Below are positions 28,056 to 37,355 of a stretch of DNA of 64,000 nucleotides, piece after piece. The DNA comes from Streptomyces sp. B21-083. GTDB lineage: Bacteria > Actinomycetota > Actinomycetes > Streptomycetales > Streptomycetaceae. The translations under genes were made by a program, and so were the position numbers. The DNA lies in assembly GCF_036898825.1 (NCBI RefSeq), contig NZ_JARUND010000001.1, forward strand, positions 930,001-994,000. Reading direction: 5' to 3'. Below the pieces are notes generated by a model. That model had not been told where the DNA came from, searched no databases, and worked only from the letters and a program-made list of their open reading frames with translations. Each line of letters starts with the position of its first letter. Within the stretch, counting starts at the first letter, position 1.

Positions 28056-28325
28056 CCGGACCAGCTCGGCGTCACGGACGCGCTGCTGCCGTCCGCTGTC
28101 TGGGAAATTGCCAGGCGGGACCTGCGGCGCTCGACGGCGACACGCCTGAACAGGGCCGACTCTCACCGGTCAGCGCACCGCGCGGGAGCCACCGCGAGCA
28201 CCCGATATCCCCGTGGCCGCTGGCCGGTGACCCGGTCCTGCTCCGCGTGAAATGCAGGCGCTCTCCAAGGAGCGGACAGTGGAGAGTGAACCTGTGCCGC
28301 GGGGACCTGAGGAGGGAGCGGCGAC

Positions 28326-28997
28326 ATGCTGCATCGACTGGTCGGAGACCTTATGACCACGGCTGTGGTGAGTGTGCGGCGTGACATGGGCTTCAAGGAC
28401 ATCGTCCACAACCTCACGGAGCACGACATCACCGCGGTACCCGTCGTCGATGATCAAGGCCGCCCGATCGGCGTGGTGTCGGAGGCGGACCTGCTACGCA
28501 GACAGGAAAGCCAGGCGGATCCGGGCGGACACCTGAGCGCCACACACCTGTTGCCCACGGAGAGCGCCAAGGCGCATGCGCTGACTGCCGGGGAGCTGAT
28601 GACGAGCCCCGCCGTCACGGCGCGGCCTCAGTGGTCGGTCGTGGAGGCGGCCCGTGCCATGGCCCGCCACCACGTCAAACGGCTGCCCGTCGTGGACGAC
28701 CTCGGCCTGCTGGTGGGCATCGTCAGCCGCGATGACCTGCTGCACGTCTTCCTGCGGCGAGACATCGCCATCCAGGAGGAGATCACCACGGATGTCATGA
28801 CCCGGAGCCTCGGCCTGCGACCCGGCGAGGTCAGCGTCCGGGTCGCAGACGGACGGGTGACACTCGACGGCACCGTGCCGCAGGAAAGCCTCATCCCCAT
28901 CGTGGTACGCCTGTCCGAAAGCGTCGACGGTGTCGTCGACGTTACGCATCACCTCCGCGCCGGCAGCGAGACCACAGCCGGTGCACCAGGGCGGTGA
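28326..28997 (+). CDS. CBS-pair and BON domain protein
   Basis: A 223-residue paralogue of the other CBS-BON proteins, with GAGGAGGGAG upstream. CBS1 contains MTTAVVSVRRDMGFKDIV and GVVSEADLLRRQES; CBS2 contains MTSPAVTARPQWSVVEAAR and VKRLPVVDDLGLLVGIVS. BON spans about 155-215 (VSVRVADGRVTLDGTVPQ). It precedes the pyruvate phosphate dikinase by 179 bases on the same strand and might be cotranscribed. It may tie adenylate status to the carbon-flow genes; that link is inference. Confidence 0.9.
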   Translation: MLHRLVGDLMTTAVVSVRRDMGFKDIVHNLTEHDITAVPVVDDQGRPIGVVSEADLLRRQESQADPGGHLSATHLLPTESAKAHALTAGELMTSPAVTARPQWSVVEAARAMARHHVKRLPVVDDLGLLVGIVSRDDLLHVFLRRDIAIQEEITTDVMTRSLGLRPGEVSVRVADGRVTLDGTVPQESLIPIVVRLSESVDGVVDVTHHLRAGSETTAGAPGR

Positions 28998-29176
28998 ACC
29001 TCATCTACCGGTGGACGAGATGCGCCCACCGCCTTCCAGAGGAACGCGGGCACCGGCCCTGTGGTTCGGGAGGCACCGGGTCTGTCCACCATGGACATCC
29101 CGATGTGCCGGTCGAGCTCTGACGTCGAGGTCCCGGTGCCCGGTCAGCCCGAAGCCCGACGGAGGAGCCCGGCGTC

Positions 29177-31860
29177 ATGGTCCGTTACGTGTACGACTTC
29201 GCAGAAGGCGGCCGTGACCAGGCCGACCTGCTCGGCGGCAAGGGCGCGAACCTGGCCGAGATGACCCGGCTGGGCCTGCCGGTCCCGCCAGGCTTCACCG
29301 TGACCACCGACGCCTGCCGGGCCTTCCTGGCCACCGGCAGCGAGCCGGACACCCTGGCCCGCGAAATCTCCGCACACCTCACCGCGCTGGAGCGGGCCGC
29401 GGGACGGCGGCTGGGGCAGCCCGACGACCCGCTGCTGCTGTCCGTCCGCTCCGGGGCCCGGTTCTCCATGCCCGGCATGATGGAGACGATCCTCGACATC
29501 GGCCTCGACGACGCCTCTGTGCTCGGCCTGGCGAAGGTCTCCTCCGATGACCGCTTCGCCTGGGACTCATACCGCCGCCTCGTGCAGATGTTCGGCACAC
29601 GGTGATGGGCGTCGACGGCTCTCTGTTCGAGAACGCTCTGGCCGACCTCAAGCGGGTCCGGGGCGTGGCGAACGACCTGGGCCTGAACGCGGCGGACCTC
29701 GCCGGGCTGGTCGGGACGTTCAAGGAGCTGATCCGCCGGGAGACCGGCGAGGACTTCCCGCAGTCCCCGGACGAGCAGCTGCGCCGGGCCGTCCTCGCCG
29801 TCTTCGAGTCCTGGAACGGCGAGCGCGCCCGGCTCTACCGCCACCGTGAGCACATCGCCGACGACCTGGGTACCGCGGTCAACGTGCAGACCATGGTCTT
29901 CGGCAATCTCGGGTCCGGCTCCGGCAGCGGCGTCGCCTTCACCCGCGACCCGGCCACGGGGCGGCCCGGACTGTACGGCGACTACCTGGCGAACGCGCAG
30001 GGCGAGGACGTCGTCGCCGGCATTCGCAACACCGTCCCCCTGACCGCCCTGGGGGAGCTGGATCCCGTCTCCTACGAGCAACTCCGCGACCATCTGCGGA
30101 CGTTGGAGACCCACTACCGGGACCTGTGCGACATCGAGTTCACCATCGAGCGGGGCCGGCTGTGGATGCTGCAGACCCGGGTGGGCAAGCGCACCGCCGA
30201 GGCCGCGTTCGCCATCGCCGCCGAGCTGGCCGACGAGAACCTGATCACCGCCGACGAGGGCCTGGCCCGCGTCAGCGGGGACGGCCTCGCCCGTCTGATG
30301 TTCCCCCGCTTCGACACCGCGGCCGTCGGCGAGGCGCTCGCGCACGGCCTGCCTGCCTCGCCCGGCGCGGCAGTGGGCGCTGCGGTGTTCGACTCGGCCG
30401 AAGCCGTCCGCCGGGCCGCCGCCAGCGAGAAGGTCGTCCTCGTACGTCAGGAGACCACCCCCGACGATCTGCCCGGCATGATCGCCGCACAGGCGGTGCT
30501 GACCAGCCGCGGCGGCAAGACCAGCCACGCGGCCGTGGTCGCCCGCGGAATGGGCACGGTGTGCGTGTGCGGTGCCGAGGCACTCACCGTGGACACCGCG
30601 GCGCGGCGCTTCACCGTGGGCGACACCATCGTGGAGGAGGGCACGGTCGTCTCCGTCGACGGCTCCGAGGGCGTTGTGTACCTGGGCGCCGCTCCGCTCG
30701 TCGACTCCGCGGTGATGCGCTACTTCGAGACGGGCGAGCCGCCCGCCGGACTGGTGGATGCCGTGGCCCGCGCCATGGAACGGGCCGACGACGCCCGGCG
30801 GCTGGAGGTGCGGGCCAACGCCGACACCCCCGAGGACGCCGCCCGCGCCCGGCGGTTCGGCGCGCAGGGCGTCGGGCTGTGCCGCACGGAGCACATGTTC
30901 CTCGGCGAGCGCCGCAAGCTGGTCGAGGCGATGATCCTGGCCCGCGACGAGACCGAGCGCGAGGCGGCGCTGAGCGCGCTGCTGCCGCTCCAGCGGCAGG
31001 ACTTCATCGGCATCCTGGAGGCGATGGACGGCCTGCCGGTCACCATCCGGCTCATCGACCCTCCCCTGCACGAGTTCCTGCCCGACCGCACCGACCTCGC
31101 CGTGCGCATCGCCACCACCGAGGCACACGGCTCTGTGCCTGACTCGCACGACACCGAGCTGCTGGAAGCCGTCAACCGGATGCACGAGGAGAACCCGATG
31201 CTCGGGCTGCGCGGCGTCCGCCTGGGCCTGGTCGTCCCGGGACTGATCGCCATGCAGGTACGGGCCATCGCCGAGGCGGTCGTGGAACGCACGAGGGCCG
31301 GAGGCTCCCCCGAGGCGGAGATCATGGTGCCGCTGGTCGGCGCCGTCGAGGAACTGCGCATCGAGCGCGAGGAAGTGGAACGAGTGCTCGCCGAGGTCTC
31401 CATCAAGTCCGGCGTCCCCGTGCACTGCCCGGTCGGCACCATGATCGAGCTGCCCCGGGCCGCGCTGACAGCTGGCCGGATCGCCGAGGAGGCGGAGTTC
31501 TTCTCCTTCGGCACCAACGACCTCACCCAGACCACGTGGGGCTTCTCCCGCGACGACGTCGAGGCGGCCTTCTTCTCCGCCTACCTCGACAAGGGGATCT
31601 TCGCCACCTCCCCCTTCGAGACCCTGGACCGCGACGGCGTGGGCCGACTGGTCCGGATCGCGGTCGACGAGGGCCGCGCCGTGCGACCCGACCTGAAGAT
31701 CGGCGTCTGCGGCGAGCACGGCGGCGATCCCGAATCCGTCCACTTCTTCCACGCCGCGGGACTGGACTACGTCTCCTGCTCGCCGTTCCGCGTCCCCGTC
31801 GCACGGCTGGAGGCCGGACGGGCCGCGCTTCCCGAGGCGGGAACGAGCGACAGCAGGTGA
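29177..31860 (+). pseudogene. ppdK: Pyruvate phosphate dikinase, split by a frameshift
   Basis: PPDK interconverts PEP + AMP + PPi with pyruvate + ATP + Pi. The first frame (142 residues) starts with GGAGGAG and has GGKGANLAEMTRLGLPVPPGFT and SVRSGARFSMPGMMETIL of the ATP-binding domain, ending RRLVQMFGTR at TGA 29603-29605. The second frame opens at GTG/ATG 29602/29605 inside that stop and continues MGVDGSLFENALADLKR. It holds the swivelling phosphohistidine site TSRGGKTSHAAVVARGMG and the PEP-binding barrel (CRTEHMF, GTNDLTQTTWGFSRDD, CGEHGGD). Together about 894 residues, full length. One base is missing near 29596. Restart at the overlap could give two chains, so loss of activity is not certain. 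Confidence 0.82.
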
Positions 31861-31880
31861 CAAGCAAGGAGGTGGTCGGC

Positions 31881-32180
31881 ATGGCCCGCATCGTCGGTGA
31901 AGTGATGACCTGTGACGTCGTCGAGGCGCGCCGGTAGAGCCGTTCATGGACGTCGTGCGGCTGCTGGACCGGCATCGGATCAGTGGGCTGCCCGTCGTGG
32001 ACGACGTCAAGCTCGTCGAAGTGGTCTGCGAGACCGACCTGATCCGCCGCGAGGCGGCCCGGTCCCCAGACGCCCGGGCACGACGGTTCCGGATCCCCGC
32101 ACTGAACCGGTATCACGCGTCGCGCCACCACCGCCGCGCACGCCGGCACGGCGGGGGAACTCATGACGCCTGGCGTATGT
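31881..32180 (+). pseudogene. CBS-domain protein remnant
   Basis: Opens MARIVGEVMTCDVVEARR and stops; a second frame continues PFMDVVRLLDRHRISGLPVV and VCETDLIRREAARSPDARAR; a third reads TTAAHAGTAGELMTPGV. Together these cover CBS1 and the start of CBS2 of a paralogue of the CBS-BON proteins, with at least two frameshifts and a lost 3' half. It starts 20 bases after PPDK with its own GGAGG and ends exactly at a perfect 32-bp palindrome. Confidence 0.75.
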
Positions 32181-32212
32181 CCTTCCTGTTCCGCCCGGGC
32201 GGAACAGGAAGG
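32181..32212. repeat. Perfect 32-bp palindrome with no loop
   Basis: CCTTCCTGTTCCGCCC is followed immediately by its exact reverse complement. It sits at the point where the CBS remnant stops matching its family, before the flavodoxin remnant. A loop-free palindrome is a poor terminator design and may mark a rearrangement joint. Confidence 0.8.
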
Positions 32213-32252
32213 CTCCGCGGGCCCGCGCGGGCCAGTACGTGAGCGTCCGAGA

Positions 32253-32424
32253 TCATCCCGGCCACCGCCCTTCGGCGCCTGCCTCCAAGCGCCCTCCGAA
32301 CGTGACGTGCTCTTGGACGTCGAGTCGGGCCATGGCCCGCTGCACGCCGCGCACGGGCGGGGATGTCCCGCTCGGAGGCCGAGGCGTCGAGCGGTCCGCT
32401 GCTGAAGAACCACACGGGGCGCAA
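32253..32424 (-). pseudogene. Flavodoxin-domain protein, internal fragment
   Basis: Reads RPVWFFSSGPLDASASERDI in one frame and VQRAMARLDVQEHVTFGGRL in the next. This matches the middle of the intact flavodoxin-domain gene at 20.8-21.3 kb. The N-terminal FMN loop is gone, replaced by the 5' end of gap, and the C-terminus is missing. Confidence 0.75.
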
Positions 32425-32513
32425 TCGACCTCCTGGGTGCCTTCGTCGGCACGGTGGAGGGCGGCGCGCTGGTAGCTGCGTCCGATGCCGTTGACGCCCC
32501 CGCGTACGGTCAT
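32425..32513 (-). pseudogene. gap: Glyceraldehyde-3-phosphate dehydrogenase, 5' fragment
   Basis: From ATG with GGAAGGAA upstream it reads MTVRGGVNGIGR, then SYQRAALHRADEGTQEVD, corresponding to the N-terminal NAD-binding strand and helix of type I GAPDH (usual GxNGFGRIGR, here shortened). About 30 residues remain before the frame runs into the flavodoxin fragment. It follows phosphoketolase by 32 bases, so an xfp-gap operon existed before deletion. Confidence 0.7.
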
Positions 32514-32545
32514 GGCGGTGAGTTCCTTCCGGGGGTGAGGGGCGG

Positions 32546-34927
32546 TCAGGCGTTCCAGGTCCAGTCGGCGACCTCGGGCAGGTCGGTGCCGTGTTCGCGG
32601 ATCCAGGCGTGGTGGCGGGTGCGGGCGTCGGCCATCCGCTGGCGTACGACGGCGGCGCGCACCGCGAGGCCGGGGACGCGGTCGATGACGTCCATGACCA
32701 GGCGGTAGCGGTCGAGGTCGTTGCGGACGACCATGTCGAAGGGTGTGGTCGTGGTGCCGGACTCCTTGTAGCCGCGAACGTGCAGGTTCTTGTGGCCGGT
32801 GCGGCGGTAGGCGAGGCGGTGGATCAACCAGGGGTAGCCGTGGTAGGCGAAGATCACCGGCCGGTCGGTGGTGCACAGGCCGTCGTACTCGAAGTCGCTC
32901 ATCCCGTGCGGGTGTTCCTCGCGGGGCAGCAGACGGGTCATGTCGACCACGTTCACCACGCGGACGGCAAGGTCCGGGAGGTGCCGGCGCAGCAACTGCG
33001 CGGCGGCCAGCACCTCCAAAGTGGGCACGTCTCCGGCACAGGCCAGGACGACATCGGGTTCACCGCCGTTCTCCGTGCCGGCCCACTCCCAGATCCCGGC
33101 GCCCCGGGCGCAGTGCGCGCGGGCGGCGTCCATCGGCAGCCAGTCGAAGCAGGGCTGCTTGCCGGCCACGACGACATTGACGTAGTCGCGGCTGCGCAGC
33201 GCGTGGTCCGCCACCGACAGCAGCGTGTTGGCGTCCGGCGGCAGGTAGACGCGCACGACCTCGGGGCTCTTGTTGAGGACGTGGTCGACGAAGCCGGGGT
33301 CCTGATGGGAGAAGCCGTTGTGGTCCTGGCGCCACACGTGCGAGGTGAGCAGGTAGTTCAGGGAGGCGATGGGCGCACGCCACGACAACTCCCGGGATGT
33401 CCGCAGCCACTTGATGTGCTGGTTGACCATGGAGTCGACGATGTGGACGAACGCCTCGTAGCAGGAGAACATCCCGTGTCGGCCGGTCAGCAGATAGCCC
33501 TCCAGCCAGCCCTGGCAGGTGTGCTCCGAAAGGATCTCCATCGCCCGGCCGTGATGCTCAAGGTGTTCGTCGAGCGGCAGGTGTTCGGCCTGCCACGCCT
33601 TTCCGCTGACGTCGAAGACGGCCTGGAGCCGGTTGGAGGCGGTCTCGTCCGGGCCGACGAGGCGGAAGTCCCGCCGTCCGCCGGTGTCCTTCATCACCCG
33701 CGCCAGGAGGTCGCCGAGGACCCGGGTCGGCTCGTGCAGGGTCGTTCCCGGCTTGTCGACAGGTACGGCGAACTCGTCGAGCGGTGCGAGGGGCAGGTCC
33801 CGGACGAGCAGGCCGCCGTTGGCGTGCGGGGTGGCCCCCAGCCGCTTGGCGCCCTCGGGAATGCAGGCGAGGACGTCGGCCACGGGTCGGCCGTCGGCGC
33901 CGAAGAGCTCCTGGGGTTTGTACGAGCGCAGCCAGGTTTCCAATTGGCGGAGGTGCTCGGGGTTTTCGCGGACGCCCGCCAGCGGAACCTGGTGGGCGCG
34001 CCATGTTCCCTCGACGGGCACGCCGTCCACCTCGGCGGGACCGGTCCAGCCCTTCGGAGTGCGCAGCACGATCATCGGCCAGTGTACTCGTTCGGTGACG
34101 CCGTCCTCGCGGGCGGTCTGCTGCATCACCGCGATGCGGCCCAGGGCGTCGTCCATCGCCGCCGCCATGGCCCGGTGCACATCGACCGGGTCGTCACCGG
34201 TCACATGGACCGGCTCGTGACCGTATCCCCGCAGCAGCTCGTCGAGCTCGGCCTCCGGGATCCGGGAGAGCACCGTGGGATTGGCGATCTTGTATCCGTT
34301 GAGGTGCAGGATCGGCAGGACGGCGCCGTCGTGCGCGGGGTCGAGGAACTTGTTGGAGTGCCAGGCGGCGGCCAGCGGCCCGGTCTCCGCCTCGCCGTCG
34401 CCGATCACGCAGGCGACCAGCAGGTTCGGGTTGTCGAAGGCGGCGCCGTACGCGTGCGCCAACGAGTAGCCGAGCTCACCGCCCTCGTGGATCGAGCCGG
34501 GCGTCTCCGGTGCCACGTGACTGGGCACACCGCCGGGGAAGGAGAACTGCCGGAACAGCCGCGCCATGCCCTCCCCGTCCCGCGACACGTCCGGATAGGT
34601 CTCGCTGTAGCTGCCCTCCAGCCACGAGTTGGCCAGGATCGACGGACCACCGTGCCCCGGACCCCACACGCACAGCGCGTCCAGCCCCCGGGCCTTGATC
34701 ACCCGGTTGAGGTGCGTGTACACGAGGTTGAGGCCGGGCGAGGTGCCCCAGTGCCCCAGCAGCCGCGGCTTGATGTGCTCGGGCCTCAGAGGCTCCGTGA
34801 GCAGCGGGTTGGACATCAGGTAGATCTGGCCCGCCGCAAGGTAGTTGGCGGCGCGCCAATGCGCGTCCAGCATGCGCAGCTCGTCGTCGGAAAGTACGGT
34901 GGCGTCCTGGTGTTCGACCTTGGGCAT
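32546..34927 (-). CDS. xfp: Phosphoketolase
   Basis: A thiamine-diphosphate enzyme splitting xylulose-5-phosphate (and often fructose-6-phosphate) with phosphate to acetyl phosphate plus GAP or E4P. 793 residues, the family's normal length; ATG 34927 has GGAG 5 bases upstream, better than ATG 34945. Motifs: [32 protein letters not shown], the ThDP-binding [39 protein letters not shown], and [13 protein letters not shown] in the second domain. It probably had gap downstream and bypasses lower glycolysis, giving acetyl phosphate and hence ATP through acetate kinase. The ppk2 remnant is divergent upstream. Confidence 0.94.
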   Translation of the reverse strand: MPKVEHQDATVLSDDELRMLDAHWRAANYLAAGQIYLMSNPLLTEPLRPEHIKPRLLGHWGTSPGLNLVYTHLNRVIKARGLDALCVWGPGHGGPSILANSWLEGSYSETYPDVSRDGEGMARLFRQFSFPGGVPSHVAPETPGSIHEGGELGYSLAHAYGAAFDNPNLLVACVIGDGEAETGPLAAAWHSNKFLDPAHDGAVLPILHLNGYKIANPTVLSRIPEAELDELLRGYGHEPVHVTGDDPVDVHRAMAAAMDDALGRIAVMQQTAREDGVTERVHWPMIVLRTPKGWTGPAEVDGVPVEGTWRAHQVPLAGVRENPEHLRQLETWLRSYKPQELFGADGRPVADVLACIPEGAKRLGATPHANGGLLVRDLPLAPLDEFAVPVDKPGTTLHEPTRVLGDLLARVMKDTGGRRDFRLVGPDETASNRLQAVFDVSGKAWQAEHLPLDEHLEHHGRAMEILSEHTCQGWLEGYLLTGRHGMFSCYEAFVHIVDSMVNQHIKWLRTSRELSWRAPIASLNYLLTSHVWRQDHNGFSHQDPGFVDHVLNKSPEVVRVYLPPDANTLLSVADHALRSRDYVNVVVAGKQPCFDWLPMDAARAHCARGAGIWEWAGTENGGEPDVVLACAGDVPTLEVLAAAQLLRRHLPDLAVRVVNVVDMTRLLPREEHPHGMSDFEYDGLCTTDRPVIFAYHGYPWLIHRLAYRRTGHKNLHVRGYKESGTTTTPFDMVVRNDLDRYRLVMDVIDRVPGLAVRAAVVRQRMADARTRHHAWIREHGTDLPEVADWTWNA

Positions 34928-34962
34928 GAGGACTCCGGATGTCATCGGGCGGTGGAGGTGGC

Positions 34963-35025
34963 ATGGCCGACAAGAAGGCGGCGGAGTTGCCACGCAAGTC
35001 GTATGAGAAGGAACTGCTGCGTCTC
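34963..35025 (+). pseudogene. ppk2: Polyphosphate kinase 2, 5' stub
   Basis: ATG with GGAGG 4 bases upstream and residues [20 protein letters not shown], which match the N-terminus of PPK2 enzymes. After 21 residues the similarity ends and the frame runs antisense into the USP gene. PPK2 makes nucleotides from polyphosphate; only the start survives. Confidence 0.6.
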
Positions 35026-35123
35026 CGAGGAGGCGGCAGCTACGACCAAGCCGCAGTACGCAGTCGTGGCCGAAGAGCCGCCGCGCACAGCGGCCTCCGG
35101 ATCCGTCGCGCACCACCCGGCGG

Positions 35124-36005
35124 TCATGGCCGCTCCTCGGCCCGTACGACGGCGACCGGGGAGTGCGCGTGGTGCAGCAGTGCCTGGCTGACCGAGCCGA
35201 GCAGCAGGCCCGTGAACCCGCCACGGCCGCGGGCGCCGACCACGACGAGCTGCGCATCGCGGCTCGCCTCGATCAGGGCCGGGCGAACACGGGAACGCAC
35301 CAGGCGCCGCTCGACGACGAGCCGGGGATGACGTTCCTTCCACGGGGCCACGGTTTCGTCCAACAACCGCTGCTCCTCCTGGCGGAGCCGCTCGATGTCC
35401 ACCACCGCGTTCAGCGGATCACCAGGGCCCTCGTAGGCTCGCTCGCTCCGGGTGTTCCAGACGTGCAGCGCCAGCAGGTCCACGCCGCGCAGCGACGCCT
35501 CGGCGAAGGCGAACTCGACGGCTGCCTCGCCCGCCGGTGAGCCGTCGACCGCCAGCAGCACAGGACCGCTCGGGTCGGGCCGGCCGCGCACCACCAGCAC
35601 CGGACAGCGGCCGTGGGCGGTCAGATGCACGGCGGTGGAACCGAGCAGCAGGCTGCCGAACGCCCCGAGGCCCCGGCTGCCGACCACGACGAGCGAGGCG
35701 CTCCGCGACTCGATCTCCAGGACCATCAGCGGCTCGCCGACGGTGACCTCGCGCGTCACATCCACCTGCGGCACGGCTCTGCGGGCACGCTCCTCAGCCT
35801 CGATAAGCGTGCCGTCCACCAACTCCCGTACCCCCGCCATCGCCGGATTCCACGGGGGCCCGCCGGGCGGCAGATGCATCGACGGCCACCCGAAGGCGTG
35901 CACCAGCCGCAGTCCCACGCCGCGCAGTCCGGCCTCACGTGCCGCGAGCTCCACCGCGTCGAGGCTCGACGGCGAGCCGTCCACTCCCACGACGACCGGG
36001 TCCAT
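35124..36005 (-). CDS. Universal stress protein, tandem UspA domains
   Basis: A 293-residue protein; ATG 36005 sits 7 bases from GGAGG. Domain 1: [20 protein letters not shown] and loop [18 protein letters not shown]. Domain 2: [20 protein letters not shown] and loop [18 protein letters not shown]. Both glycine loops are canonical, so both domains should bind ATP. It ends [13 protein letters not shown] 15-bp repeat with GGGCC and GGCCC arms lies at 36030-36044, overlapping its promoter or leader. The ppk2 stub runs into its 3' end. Confidence 0.92.
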   Translation of the reverse strand: MDPVVVGVDGSPSSLDAVELAAREAGLRGVGLRLVHAFGWPSMHLPPGGPPWNPAMAGVRELVDGTLIEAEERARRAVPQVDVTREVTVGEPLMVLEIESRSASLVVVGSRGLGAFGSLLLGSTAVHLTAHGRCPVLVVRGRPDPSGPVLLAVDGSPAGEAAVEFAFAEASLRGVDLLALHVWNTRSERAYEGPGDPLNAVVDIERLRQEEQRLLDETVAPWKERHPRLVVERRLVRSRVRPALIEASRDAQLVVVGARGRGGFTGLLLGSVSQALLHHAHSPVAVVRAEERP

Positions 36006-36272
36006 CACGACACCTCCATAATTCGCCGCGGGCCCAGCCGGCCCGCCGCCGGCTGCCCCGTGTCCCTCCTGCCAGGCTCCACCAGGCTGCGCCGCCCCGC
36101 ATCAAGTGGCTGCACATCGCGCAGCCGCCCACCTCAGCCACCCTGCGGCATCACAAATCCGTGAACCGCCAGATCAGCCCCCCACGAGGCCGTGACGTGG
36201 CGGTTGCCGACTGCTGGGGTCACGCTGGAAGGCAGTGAAAGGACGGCGGCACGGGAGTCTGCTGGAGGTGCC

Positions 36273-37145
36273 ATGAGCAGTGCGCACGGGCGTGAGCCGA
36301 TCGTCGTGGGTGTCGACCCCGATTCCTCGAAGCGGCTGGCACTCGCCTGGGCCGCTGACGAGGCGGATCGCCGTGGCCTGCCGGTGCGGCTCGTCCACGC
36401 CCAGGGCGTACCGACGGGCGGATACCGCACGGGCGAGGCTCTGCCGTCCTGGGAGGAGTGGAACCGGACACTGCACGAAGCGGGTGCCGAGGTACTCAAG
36501 GAGGCGGTCGCCTTCGTCGAGTCCCGGCGGCCGACGGTGGAGGTGTCGACGATGCTGGCGGAAGGAGAGCCCGCGTGGGTTCTGCGGGAGGAGGCGCGGA
36601 ACGCCTCCCTGGTCGTGGTGGGCTCGTGGCATCTGCGCACCCGGCGCGAAATGTTCACCTCCGCCTCCGTGGCACTGCCGGTCTCCGCCCACGCTCCCTG
36701 CCCGGTCGTCGTCGTTCCGGAGCCGGAGCACATCACCCAGGAGCCCGCGTACTTCGTCGTCGGCGTCGACGGCAGTCCGCACGCGGCGGCGGCGGTGGAC
36801 CTGGCCTTCGAGGAGGCAGCCCTACGCGGAGCGACCCTCAGGGCCCTGTACGTGTGGCATCCGCCGCTCCTCGTTGTCCGGCACGAGGACGCCGCTGTGC
36901 GGGAGTGCCGCCGGGTGCTGTCCGAGACGGTCGCGGGCCGGACCGCGAGGTACCCGGGAGTGGAGCTGCACCACGAAGTCGTCCTCGGCCACCCGGTGCG
37001 GGTCCTGACGGAAGCCTCGGAACACGCGCTGGGCCTAATCGTGGGAACCCGCGGGCACGGAGGTTTCACGGGCATGCTGCTGGGCTCGGTGAGCCAGGGA
37101 GTACTGCACCACGCCCACTGCCCCGTCATCACGGTCCCGGTGTGA
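36273..37145 (+). CDS. Universal stress protein, tandem UspA domains
   Basis: A 290-residue protein with GGAGG before ATG. Domain 1: PIVVGVDPDSSKRLALAWAA, with an insert GGYRTGEALPSWEEWN, and loop GSWHLRTRREMFTSASVA, which lacks the glycines. Domain 2: [20 protein letters not shown] and canonical loop GTRGHGGFTGMLLGSVSQ. It is closely similar to the frameshifted USP at 47.6 kb, including PEPEHITQ between the domains, so the two are recent paralogues. It is divergent from the previous USP. Confidence 0.92.
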   Translation: MSSAHGREPIVVGVDPDSSKRLALAWAADEADRRGLPVRLVHAQGVPTGGYRTGEALPSWEEWNRTLHEAGAEVLKEAVAFVESRRPTVEVSTMLAEGEPAWVLREEARNASLVVVGSWHLRTRREMFTSASVALPVSAHAPCPVVVVPEPEHITQEPAYFVVGVDGSPHAAAAVDLAFEEAALRGATLRALYVWHPPLLVVRHEDAAVRECRRVLSETVAGRTARYPGVELHHEVVLGHPVRVLTEASEHALGLIVGTRGHGGFTGMLLGSVSQGVLHHAHCPVITVPV

Positions 37146-37242
37146 GACGCCGAACGGCGCCATCCCCTGCCCCGTACGGCCTGGTGGCGCCGGACAGCCC
37201 GTTCCACGATGAGAGGGCGCTGCCGCTCAGGGGCGGCACACC

Positions 37243-37254
37243 GGCCGAACGGCC
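37243..37254. promoter_or_regulatory. GGCC-GAAC-GGCC, partial match to the island palindrome
   Basis: Same core as the 14-bp boxes but with C and G outside the arms. It is 102 bases before the decayed ATPase start and could be its relict promoter element. Confidence 0.3.
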
Positions 37255-37355
37255 GCCGCACTCACTGGAGTCCGTGATGAAGCCTCACGCAAGGCCCTCC
37301 GCCCGATCCGCCCGGCTCCGCCGGAACCGAGGACCTTGGCGCCGTACGGGTTCGG

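Noticed and set aside
29185..32010. Minus-strand open frame of about 940 codons opposite PPDK
   Set aside because: Antisense shadow; the plus strand has full PPDK motifs. It conveniently spans the frameshift but carries no family signature.
32591..35191. Plus-strand open frame of about 860 codons opposite phosphoketolase
   Set aside because: Composition is that of an antisense frame; phosphoketolase motifs on the other strand are complete.
36030..36044. GGGCC-CAGCC-GGCCC near the USP start as a fourth full island box
   Set aside because: The spacer is 5 instead of 4 and it overlaps the ribosome-site region, so it is not counted with the three 14-bp sites.
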